Below are positions 34,295 to 41,132 of a DNA stretch of 64,000 nucleotides, in pieces. The notes under the pieces were generated by a model. That model saw only the letters and a program-made list of their open reading frames with translations, made no database searches and was not told where the DNA came from. The DNA comes from Streptomyces sp. NBC_01288 (GTDB lineage: Bacteria > Actinomycetota > Actinomycetes > Streptomycetales > Streptomycetaceae): NCBI RefSeq assembly GCF_035982055.1, contig NZ_CP108427.1, positions 10,494,058 to 10,558,057 on the forward strand, in the 5' to 3' direction. How positions within the stretch are numbered: position 1 is the first letter of the stretch; every line of letters starts with the position of its first letter. The position numbers and the translations under genes were made by a program.

Positions 34295-36429
34295 TTCAGG
34301 GCCTCCGCGTGGGCGTCGTAGAGACCGAGTCCGGTGTAGGGGACGGCGGGCGGGCCGTCGTCGGCGTCGTCTTCTTCCGCGTCCGGGTCCTGTTCCTCGT
34401 CGAGGTCGTCGAGGCTGTCGGTGTCCGTCCCGGGCCCCGTCCGGCCGGCGTCTGTCTCGCCCGGGTGGTCGGGTGCGGGGCGCGGTGGGGGCAGGGGGGT
34501 TCGGGCGGGCTGGGTGCGGGCCAGGAGGCGTTGTTCCCCTGTGGTGGCCGTGCCGGTGCGGGTGCGGCGCATGAGCTGGTCGAGGGCGTCGGCGAGGTCG
34601 GCCTCCAGGCTGTCGGGGTCGGTGTGGCGGGTGACGGTGGTGCGGATGTGCTGCCAGGTCTGTTCGTTGAACGGGCGGTGGACGTGGGCGCGGTGGATCC
34701 AGGGGATCTCGGCGAAGGTGCCGTCGGGCAGGCGCAGCCAGATCTGGCGGGCGTCGTGGGGGTTGGTGTGGACTTCCCATTTCCCGCCGCGCGCCGCGAT
34801 GGGGGAGGGCTGCCCGCGATAGGGGGCCAGGAGGTCGCAGTCGTAGGTGCGGTGGTGCAGGCGGATGCCGCGTTCGGTGATGGCCTGCCAGCGCACCGGC
34901 AGCAGTTCGAGGTAGTCGTCCCTGGTGAGGGGGACGGGGACGTACCCGGCGACCGAGATGAGGGCGGCCCACATCTGGTTCGGTGTCAGTGCGGCCCTGG
35001 GCAGCACGGGATGACGCAGCCCTTGGTGCGGGCGGTGGTGGTAGTGCACGAGCCATTCGTCGAGGAGGTCCTGCAGCTGCGGGACGGTGAAACACGCCTC
35101 GCGTTCGGCGTCGCGTCCGCGGCGGGTGACGTCGGATCCGGTGTAGCCGGGCAGGTGCTGGCAGAACAGGGTGTTGATCGAGCCGAAGGTCCGCTCGACG
35201 ATGCCCTTGGCGGTGGGCGCGTAGGGCGGGGCGGGCTGCACGCTGACGCCGAGGGTCTCACAAGCAGCCGTAAATGCCCTGGAAAGGAACACTTTTCCCC
35301 GGTCTACGACGATCGTCTCGGGGATCACGACCGGGCGGGCGGCCGCGCCCTGAAGCCGTTCGTCCAGCGTCAGCAACCGTGCCCGGGGGAGCAGTGGGGT
35401 GTGGGTGAAGCGCAGGGCGTGGGGCCAGGTGGGTTTCGACGGGTGGGGGACGGCCATCTCCGCCAGCAGCAGGGCCGCGTCCACGGCCTGGGTGCCGCCC
35501 GGACAGAGCACGGCCGCGAGGATCGCCCTGGTGGCGACGTCGACCGCGATGGTCATCTCGGGCCGGCCGAGGGTGCCGTCGTCGAACAGGGCCAGGACGT
35601 CGAGCCGGGTGGTGTCGATCTGCACCTGCTCTCCGGGCCGCAGGGCGACGGTGGGCGTGTGCCCCCGTCCGTCCTCGGTGATGGGCGGGGTGCGCACCGG
35701 CTGTGCGGGATGGTCGGCGGGGCCGGCGAGCTGATGGACGAGCCGGTAGAACGTGGCCTGCGCCGGCATCGCGACCGTGCCGCCGTGCCGGTCCTCAAGG
35801 ATGTGCGCGACCAGCGGCATCAGCCCTTTGACGGTGCCTTTGGAGCGGCCGCGCTGGCGGCGCAGCGCTTCCTTGACCGCGGCGACGACCCGCTCGTCGG
35901 CCCGTCCGGTGGGGCTGGGGCCGCGGGTGGTGCGGTGGTCGATGAGCCCCCACAGGCCCTGTTTGCGGTAGGCCAGGCGCATGCGCTGCACCGTCGTACG
36001 CGACACCCGGCCGAAGCCGAGCGCGGTCAGCTCTGCTGCTTTGGCCCTTTCCCGTTGGGCCAGTGTGTGCTGGGCGGGGTCGTACTGCTCCCGCACCGGC
36101 CCGCCGCTGCCCGGCCCGCCGGGCAACCCGCACTCGACCTCCCGGATGTGGCGCTGCCAGGCCAGTGCTTTCTCCCGTGCCGCGGCCGGGGCGGTTTCGA
36201 ACAGCCCCCACCGCGGCGCCGCCTGCGGCTGCTGCGCCTCTGCTCCCAGGAGGGCGAAGCCGGGATCGGCGAAGAGGTGTCCGGTGAGCACCGCTTCATC
36301 GCTGCCGTCCTCGCCGGCCAGGTGGACACACTGCCCGGCCAGGGCGACGACCTGCCACCGGGATCCGCGGAAGCGGACGTGCGCCCCGACCGCCACCACC
36401 GGCCGGCCGCTCTGCCGGCCGGTGCTCAC
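34288..36429 (-). CDS. tnsB: TnsB/TniA-type DDE transposase
   Basis: The 713-aa protein starts at the GTG at 36429 (GGAGG 4-8 bases upstream), overlapping the tnsA-like stop as GTGA. It has helix-turn-helix domains in the N-terminal third (TALGFGRVSRTTVQRMRLAY, GTVKGLMPLVAHILEDR) and an RNase-H catalytic core with QIDTTRLDVLALF (Asp), ETIVVDRGKVFLSRAF (Asp) and TAKGIVERTFG (Glu). A Mu-type C-terminal beta-barrel (RGIRLHHRTYDCDLL) and an acidic tail (DDLDEEQDPDAEEDDADDG) follow. TnsB binds transposon ends and joins the 3' strands; the tail probably contacts the ATPase. Confidence 0.92.
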   Translation of the reverse strand: MSTGRQSGRPVVAVGAHVRFRGSRWQVVALAGQCVHLAGEDGSDEAVLTGHLFADPGFALLGAEAQQPQAAPRWGLFETAPAAAREKALAWQRHIREVECGLPGGPGSGGPVREQYDPAQHTLAQRERAKAAELTALGFGRVSRTTVQRMRLAYRKQGLWGLIDHRTTRGPSPTGRADERVVAAVKEALRRQRGRSKGTVKGLMPLVAHILEDRHGGTVAMPAQATFYRLVHQLAGPADHPAQPVRTPPITEDGRGHTPTVALRPGEQVQIDTTRLDVLALFDDGTLGRPEMTIAVDVATRAILAAVLCPGGTQAVDAALLLAEMAVPHPSKPTWPHALRFTHTPLLPRARLLTLDERLQGAAARPVVIPETIVVDRGKVFLSRAFTAACETLGVSVQPAPPYAPTAKGIVERTFGSINTLFCQHLPGYTGSDVTRRGRDAEREACFTVPQLQDLLDEWLVHYHHRPHQGLRHPVLPRAALTPNQMWAALISVAGYVPVPLTRDDYLELLPVRWQAITERGIRLHHRTYDCDLLAPYRGQPSPIAARGGKWEVHTNPHDARQIWLRLPDGTFAEIPWIHRAHVHRPFNEQTWQHIRTTVTRHTDPDSLEADLADALDQLMRRTRTGTATTGEQRLLARTQPARTPLPPPRPAPDHPGETDAGRTGPGTDTDSLDDLDEEQDPDAEEDDADDGPPAVPYTGLGLYDAHAEALKW

Positions 36430-37361
36430 ACCGCCTCCCCGCGCCCGGCGCCAGCCTTGCCGCGCCCCGCGTCTGACGCCGGGTACCCGGCCGCGGGGAC
36501 GCAGCCCTGGCTCTCCTCGCCGCGCCCGGCGCCGGCGCCGTCGTGCGGGTTCTTGGCGGGCTTGGGGCCACTGCCCTGACGGAGGGAGCCCGGACTGACG
36601 ATGACCCGTTCGTGCAGCGGCGTCTCCAGTCCTGTCGTGAGCGTGTGATGCCACAGGGCGTGGAAGACGGCAGGGAGGACCTCGAGCGGGTCGCCGGCCG
36701 CTTCGGCGCCCTCGATCAGCGGCCGTGGCCGCGCGAAGGCATCGAGGACTGCCGCCGTCAGGCCGGGCCTGCCCTGGTTGCGGGGGTGGCGGTAGCCGGC
36801 CAGCCATTTCAGGTTCGCCGCCGGCACCTCGTCCAGCGGCGCCAGGCGCCGGTAACTCCAGCCGATGTCCGCGCACGCCGCAGCCACCGCCTGCGCGGCC
36901 TTCAGAGCACGTTCACCGCCGGCGTCGGGGTGGCCGGGGCAGTCGGCCAGCAGGGCGGTGCCGTCGGCGTAGCGGGCGAACAGCTGCGGCACCCAGGAAC
37001 GCACCCGGCTCCGGCGGTCGCGCCACAGCAGCCGTACCGGCCGTCCGGCCATGCCGGTGACCTGTGGGTCGCGGTCCATGGTCATCAGCTGGATGCGCAT
37101 GGCGTTCGAGCCGGCGGCCACGTGCCGCCCGGTGGTGGCCGACCACCACAGCCCCGGCCCCCACCGCCTTCCCGGCACCACCGGGAAGGCCGACACCGGA
37201 TCGAGGTCTTCGAACGCGACCGCGAGGGCGGCGTCCGCCCACCGCTGCTGCACCGCCTGCCCGAGAGGGTCGAGGAAGACCGCCTCGAACCCGGCCCCGA
37301 TGCTCACGTCCACCCGTCCCGGCCTGCTGCCAGGCCCGGCCGCCGTCCCCTTGCCGCTCAC
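36426..37361 (-). CDS. tnsA: TnsA-like heteromeric transposase endonuclease subunit
   Basis: I place the start at the GTG at 37361 (311 aa); GTGs about 30-40 bases downstream, just before VSIGAGFEAVFLD, are also possible. The restriction-endonuclease-like core shows VAFEDLDPVSAF (catalytic Glu), RVRSWVPQLFARYADGTALL followed by ADC (catalytic Asp region) and a further helix (LKAAQAVAAACADIGWSYRR). The winged-helix part contains NLKWLAGYRHPRN. TnsA cuts the 5' strands so that transposition is cut-and-paste. The Gly/Arg-rich C-terminal tail is low complexity. The stop overlaps the transposase start by 4 bases. Confidence 0.78.
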   Translation of the reverse strand: MSGKGTAAGPGSRPGRVDVSIGAGFEAVFLDPLGQAVQQRWADAALAVAFEDLDPVSAFPVVPGRRWGPGLWWSATTGRHVAAGSNAMRIQLMTMDRDPQVTGMAGRPVRLLWRDRRSRVRSWVPQLFARYADGTALLADCPGHPDAGGERALKAAQAVAAACADIGWSYRRLAPLDEVPAANLKWLAGYRHPRNQGRPGLTAAVLDAFARPRPLIEGAEAAGDPLEVLPAVFHALWHHTLTTGLETPLHERVIVSPGSLRQGSGPKPAKNPHDGAGAGRGEESQGCVPAAGYPASDAGRGKAGAGRGEAV

Positions 37362-37506
37362 TCGCCCAGCCAAATGGGCCCGGCTGCCGGCCGGAGCTGT
37401 TTCGGCGTTTCGATCACGTGGCGCCGCGTGATGCGGTAACACCGGGCCGCCACGCCAGCGCCCCAAGGACCGGTCCCGGGCCGCCCGATTCCCGGAGAGC
37501 CGGCGC

Positions 37507-38904
37507 CTACCTGTCGCCCGCGTCCTGGTAGGCCTTGAGCGCGTCCGCCAGCGGGCCGGGAGACAGCTTCGCCCACTGGGCCACATCCCGCGGCGGCACC
37601 CCGGCGTTCACGGCCGCCACGACAGTGTGCTGCAGGGCCTTCTCGAGCAGGCCGGCGCTGTAGCTGAGGATGCGCAGCAGATGCTGGGCCACGTCCGCAC
37701 TCGAACCGGTCTGCGCCCCGCGCAGCTGGATGAGCTGTTCTTCAGCGCTGTTGACGAGGCTGGTGATCTGGGCACGCTGCTCGGCGGGCACCGTCGCGCG
37801 CCACATCGTCCCCGAGCCGGGCGCCTTCCTCTCCTTGCCCAGCACCCGCAGCTGTCCGGCCAGGGAGGCAGGCTGGTGTTCCTGGCGCAGCCACCAGGGG
37901 TCGTTGTCGTATCCGGACGGCTCGCCGGCGCCGCGACGGATGCGGATGACGGCGCCCATCCAGGAGATCAGCGGGCCGCCGTAGTCGGTCGCCGCCAGCG
38001 GCCCCAGCCACTCCCGCCCGACCCGCTCGCCGAGCCGGCGGCAGAACGCCCCGTCGGCGGGCAGCGCCCGCGGCCGCCCGGCCCCGCTGTCAGCCCACAC
38101 CAGCTCGGCCATGGCCGGGTCCAGCAGCGCGTCGGCCACGGCCACCACCTCGGGGAAGACGACCGCGTCCCGGCCCACGATCCGCCACCAGCCCAGTTCC
38201 GTCCCGGCGTTGCCGCCCGCGACCTGGTGCAGCCGCCCCGGCCAGATGGTCTCCCGCTCCCAGTGCAGGGCCTGTTCCCACCACCGGGCCACCACCGCAT
38301 ACGCCAGCGCGAACACTCGCTCCGGCTCTGCTTCGGCCCGTACTGCCCGCCGCGCCACACCGGCCCACCGCCGCTGCGCCGCGGCCACTTCCGGCACACC
38401 CCGCACGTCCAGATACTCGTGGGGCTGGTCGGCGTCCGCGTCCATCAGCCACCGCCCGTGGCGGACACACGCCCGCTCCCATCGCGGCGCGTACCGCACC
38501 ACCCGCATGGCCGTCCCCGTACGCCGGGCCGCGCACAGGCGGCAGCCGAAGGCGACCGGACCGGCGAGGGCGCCGCCGGTCCGCCATGCCGCCGCCGGCA
38601 CCCCGTCCTTTCCGGCCGACAGCTTGGCGTCCTCCTGTCCCCAGGACGGCAACGCCCGCGCCAGGATGTCTTCCTCGACGCCGCACAGGTCTGCCAGGAG
38701 TCGGCGTCCGGGTGTGTTGAGCAGTACCTCGGCGTCGGCCCGCGTGCCGCCGCCGTCGTGCCCGGGCGGGTAGTTGCGCCACTGCCAGCAGGACCGCAGC
38801 ACTTTCGCTTCCATCCCGTAGCGGCTCGCGATGCGGCAGATCAGCGACGAGGTCGTCTCCCCCTGCAGGGGAGGTGTCCGCAGCAGGCCGGGTGGATGGG
38901 TCAC
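37507..38904 (-). CDS. tniQ: TniQ-family target-selection protein
   Basis: The 465-aa protein (GTG at 38904) has the TniQ start GETTSSLICRIASRYGMEA, where others have ESLxSWLxRLA. A zinc-binding segment with CRLCAARR and ACVRHGRWL follows (residues about 119-150), then a long helical C-terminal region of the TnsD/TniQ type that ends VNAGVPPRDVAQWAKLSPGP. TniQ/TnsD proteins recognise the target, by DNA sequence or through partner proteins, and recruit TnsC. As the first gene of the operon it is probably transcribed from 38905-39206. Its target is unknown; the nearby telomere-maintenance genes make that interesting. Confidence 0.85.
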   Translation of the reverse strand: MTHPPGLLRTPPLQGETTSSLICRIASRYGMEAKVLRSCWQWRNYPPGHDGGGTRADAEVLLNTPGRRLLADLCGVEEDILARALPSWGQEDAKLSAGKDGVPAAAWRTGGALAGPVAFGCRLCAARRTGTAMRVVRYAPRWERACVRHGRWLMDADADQPHEYLDVRGVPEVAAAQRRWAGVARRAVRAEAEPERVFALAYAVVARWWEQALHWERETIWPGRLHQVAGGNAGTELGWWRIVGRDAVVFPEVVAVADALLDPAMAELVWADSGAGRPRALPADGAFCRRLGERVGREWLGPLAATDYGGPLISWMGAVIRIRRGAGEPSGYDNDPWWLRQEHQPASLAGQLRVLGKERKAPGSGTMWRATVPAEQRAQITSLVNSAEEQLIQLRGAQTGSSADVAQHLLRILSYSAGLLEKALQHTVVAAVNAGVPPRDVAQWAKLSPGPLADALKAYQDAGDR

Positions 38905-39206
38905 TCCACCACGGTCTCGTGTCCGCCGTGCCGGGCGGGCGCTTTCGCAGGGGATGCCCGGCGGATCAAGCAGAGCGGCGGCCGTGGTGCCGGCTCGTTC
39001 TCATAGCGTCCCGGCCCCGCCTCCTTCCTGTGGTCCTCTCTCCCTCCCGCTCGGGTCCTTCTCAATTCCACGACCCACTGATTTTCCTGTGCGTCCGATA
39101 TCGCTGTGACCTGCGAAGACGATGTGACAGGCGGGGAATCGGGGGGAGTTGGGAAAAGATCTTGGTCTCCGGCATCCGGATCCGGGTTCCCGGCGGCGTG
39201 TAAGGG

Positions 39207-39230
39207 GGTGAAGGCCCGTGGGCCTTCACC
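39207..39230. terminator. Hairpin upstream of the sigma operon
   Basis: GGTGAAGGCCC and GGGCCTTCACC form a perfect 11-bp stem with a 2-base loop. It lies 33 bases before the small membrane-protein gene and faces away from tniQ, so it may end a transcript entering from the left or sit in the leader of the sigma operon. Confidence 0.5.
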
Positions 39231-39262
39231 AACGAGTTCGTCTCTACTGGGAGGCCTGGTCG

Positions 39263-39544
39263 ATGACTTGGTCGTACTGGGTGGGAGCGGGCGGGATTCC
39301 CCTGCTGCTCCTGCTGTTCTCCGTGATGCGCCGCACCCGCGGCATCACGGAGATGCTTGTGAAGGCGCATGTCGAGACCCGGGCGGAGCGCGAGCAGCGC
39401 GCCACCATGGTCGCGATGGCGCAGGCCCTGCCTGACGGCGGCGCTGCCGCCCGTTTCGAGCAGGGCCGGCCTGCCTGGCTGTTCCGCAAGGACACGGCCG
39501 ACCCGGCGGGCCACCGGGCCATCACCACGCGGGAGGCCGCGTGA
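39263..39544 (+). CDS. Small membrane protein preceding an ECF sigma factor
   Basis: The 93-aa protein starts at the ATG at 39263 with GGGAGG 9 bases upstream. It has one N-terminal membrane segment (WVGAGGIPLLLLLFSVMRR) and a basic/acidic cytosolic tail (VKAHVETRAEREQRATMVAM). It overlaps the sigma gene start as GTGA. Position and topology would suit a small anti-sigma or sensor, but it lacks the zinc anti-sigma motif, so this is speculation. Confidence 0.7.
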   Translation: MTWSYWVGAGGIPLLLLLFSVMRRTRGITEMLVKAHVETRAEREQRATMVAMAQALPDGGAAARFEQGRPAWLFRKDTADPAGHRAITTREAA

Positions 39545-40065
39545 GTGAGGCCGCTCCGGGAGCGGACTTCGAGTCCTTCGTCCTCGAGACCATCGAGGCG
39601 TTCTCCCGACTGGCCCGGGCCCAGGCAGGCGACCTGCACAGCGCAGAGGATGCTGTGCAGGACGTCTACCTCAACATGTACCGGCGGTGGGGTCAGCTCA
39701 TCGCCGGCCACGGTTCCCTGACCGCTTACGGCCGCACCGCGGTGAAGCGGGCGGTCATCGACCAGTTCCGCCGCAACAGGCGGATGGTCACGGTCCCGGT
39801 TCATGACCTGCCCGAGACGGAATCAGGCATCGGCATCCCCGAAGCCGCCTACGAAATGGTTAAGGAAGGCATCGACGAACTCGTCGCAAGCCTTCCTGAA
39901 CGGCAGCGCGAGGTCATCACCCTGTGTGTTCTGCAGGACCTCAGCCCTGCCGTGGTTGCGCAGCGCCTCCAGATAAAGGAGGAGTCGGTGAAGCGCTACA
40001 TCAAAGCCGCCGCCAACAACCTGAAGAAGTCCATCAACGAACACAGCGAGGAGGCCACCGCATGA
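39541..40065 (+). CDS. ECF-type RNA polymerase sigma factor
   Basis: The 174-aa protein (GTG at 39541, overlapping the gene before) has sigma region 2 (LARAQAGDLHSAEDAVQDVY, LTAYGRTAVKRAVIDQFRRN) and region 4 (LVASLPERQREVITLCVLQD then LSPAVVAQRLQIKEESVKRY). The linker is short and region 3 is absent, as in extracytoplasmic-function sigma factors. Its stop overlaps the next gene as ATGA. The three overlapping genes form a module copied in layout at 57.9-59.4 kb on the opposite strand. The promoter it recognises is unknown. Confidence 0.9.
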   Translation: MSEAAPGADFESFVLETIEAFSRLARAQAGDLHSAEDAVQDVYLNMYRRWGQLIAGHGSLTAYGRTAVKRAVIDQFRRNRRMVTVPVHDLPETESGIGIPEAAYEMVKEGIDELVASLPERQREVITLCVLQDLSPAVVAQRLQIKEESVKRYIKAAANNLKKSINEHSEEATA

Positions 40066-40706
40066 CATACCTGTCCGCTTGGACGCACCAGCCCGAGGAG
40101 CGGGGAGCCGTCCGGCTCCTCGCCCTGTGGCTCCTGCTCGAAGGATCTGAGCAGGTGTTTTCCAAGGGTTCTCGGATCGGCGAGGACTCTGTCCAGGCGG
40201 AGGGGGGCCAGCCTTCGGGCTGGCCCCCGGCCCCCGCCCCCTGCCTGGAAATCGTGGAGGGAAATCATCGAATCGGCGTGGTCCGTGAACTACGCACTCT
40301 CCTGAAAAAGGAAATCGATGATTCCGCGACACCACAGGAAACACGACGTGTTGCAGAAATCCTTGAGTTCCTGGACAGGGATGATGTGGCGCGAAGCTGG
40401 TGGGAAAAGGCAGCATTCAAGGGTGACGAGGACGCGCGAGATTATCTTCGTGTCCTTGATGCCGAGAGGGAAGAAAACCTATCGGCATGCTGCGGGCAAT
40501 GGAAAGAACACGCTGAGGAGTCTTTCAGATCATTCGTGAGTGGCTTTGTGTGCCGGTCAGCCGGTATTCACGTCGCTGCAGACAGGGTCGACTGGGCATT
40601 GGGGAAAGCCGGAGTCGACCTGTCTGAAGCAACACAAGCTCTCGTGCGTGAGATTGAGGACTTCCTGGCGCACCTGGACCACACCACCGGCTGGCCACGG
40701 TGCTGA
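40062..40706 (+). CDS. Hypothetical protein downstream of the sigma factor
   Basis: The ATG at 40062 overlaps the sigma stop (ATGA) and the frame gives 214 aa. The first ~65 codons (MTYLSAWTHQPEERGAVRLL and on) are odd and contain a strong hairpin. From about residue 75 the protein looks native: VVRELRTLLKKEIDDSATPQ, AEILEFLDRDDVARSWWEKA and IHVAADRVDWALGKAGVDLS. The middle, A+T-richer part has a TPR/Sel1-like feel (WWEKAAFKGDEDARDYL). The real start could lie after the hairpin (GTG at 40278). No function is known. Confidence 0.5.
   Translation: MTYLSAWTHQPEERGAVRLLALWLLLEGSEQVFSKGSRIGEDSVQAEGGQPSGWPPAPAPCLEIVEGNHRIGVVRELRTLLKKEIDDSATPQETRRVAEILEFLDRDDVARSWWEKAAFKGDEDARDYLRVLDAEREENLSACCGQWKEHAEESFRSFVSGFVCRSAGIHVAADRVDWALGKAGVDLSEATQALVREIEDFLAHLDHTTGWPRC
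40203..40228 (+). terminator. Hairpin inside the gene after the sigma factor
   Basis: GGGGGCCAGCC and GGCTGGCCCCC pair around a TTCG-type loop, a very stable structure within the first quarter of the 40062 frame. It may attenuate the operon or indicate that the gene really starts downstream. Confidence 0.6.
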
Positions 40707-40798
40707 CACGACAGCGCGTCACGCGCTCACAGACGGGAGAGTCTTTGTAGACCAGCCTCCATGAGGCCTTCACGTGAGAAGGCCGGACGACTCGTTGA

Positions 40799-40840
40799 AG
40801 TGACGGCCCGTCCCCGCGCCCGCGGGGACGGGCCGTCACT
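40799..40840. terminator. Perfect 19-bp stem terminator
   Basis: AGTGACGGCCCGTCCCCGC and its complement form a perfect stem with the four-base loop GCCC. It lies between the sigma operon and the first tap gene. Its sequence resembles a CRISPR repeat superficially, but it is single and fully symmetric. Confidence 0.85.
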
Positions 40841-41060
40841 GCATTACCCAAAGCTCCGCAAGTCGACTGACGGTCCTTCCGCCGGCCACGACTGGATCGA
40901 GCACTCGTTACTGCATGCGGGACCCACAAACCCAGCCCCGCTGGTGCGACGCCAGCTGGTGCGCTGCTGCCAAGCCAGGAGGTCACTGGACAACCCACCG
41001 CCGGGCTCTTGCCGAACCGCGGCTACGCCCACCCTCTGGCCAGCCGGGGACCAACCCTAA

Positions 41061-41104
41061 GTACGCCATTCGTACGCTAGCCGTACGCAATATGTACGGT
41101 TCGC
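41061..41104. promoter_or_regulatory. Four 11-bp-spaced GTACGC iterons upstream of tap (copy 1)
   Basis: GTACGC (last copy GTACGG) starts at 41061, 41072, 41083 and 41094, exactly 11 bases apart, 29-72 bases upstream of the tap start. Sites one helical turn apart on the same face suggest cooperative binding by one protein. The same arrangement precedes the second tap. Confidence 0.85.
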
Positions 41105-41132
41105 GCTATGCTTGTGGGACAGGAGGTGTTCC

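Larger units (their letters stand above)
33203..38904 (-). mobile_element. Tn7-like transposition operon (TniQ-TnsA-TnsB-TnsC)
   Basis: Four co-directional genes encode the complete core set of a cut-and-paste Tn7-type element: targeting adaptor, TnsA-like endonuclease, DDE transposase and AAA+ regulator. The last three overlap by 4 and 7 bases, indicating one mRNA. No tnsD/E homologue, cas gene or clear terminal repeat is visible. The ends given are only those of the gene cluster. Confidence 0.75.

Noticed and set aside
26780..38904. A CRISPR-associated Tn7-like transposon linking the CRISPR relic with the TniQ-TnsABC operon
   Set aside because: No cas gene is present, the array is 6 kb away across two IS elements, and its repeats are badly decayed; nothing ties them together.
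40799..40840. A CRISPR-like repeat (GTCCCCGCGCCCGCGGGGAC)
   Set aside because: It is single, with no period, and part of a perfect 19-bp stem directly after a gene, so a terminator is the simpler reading.
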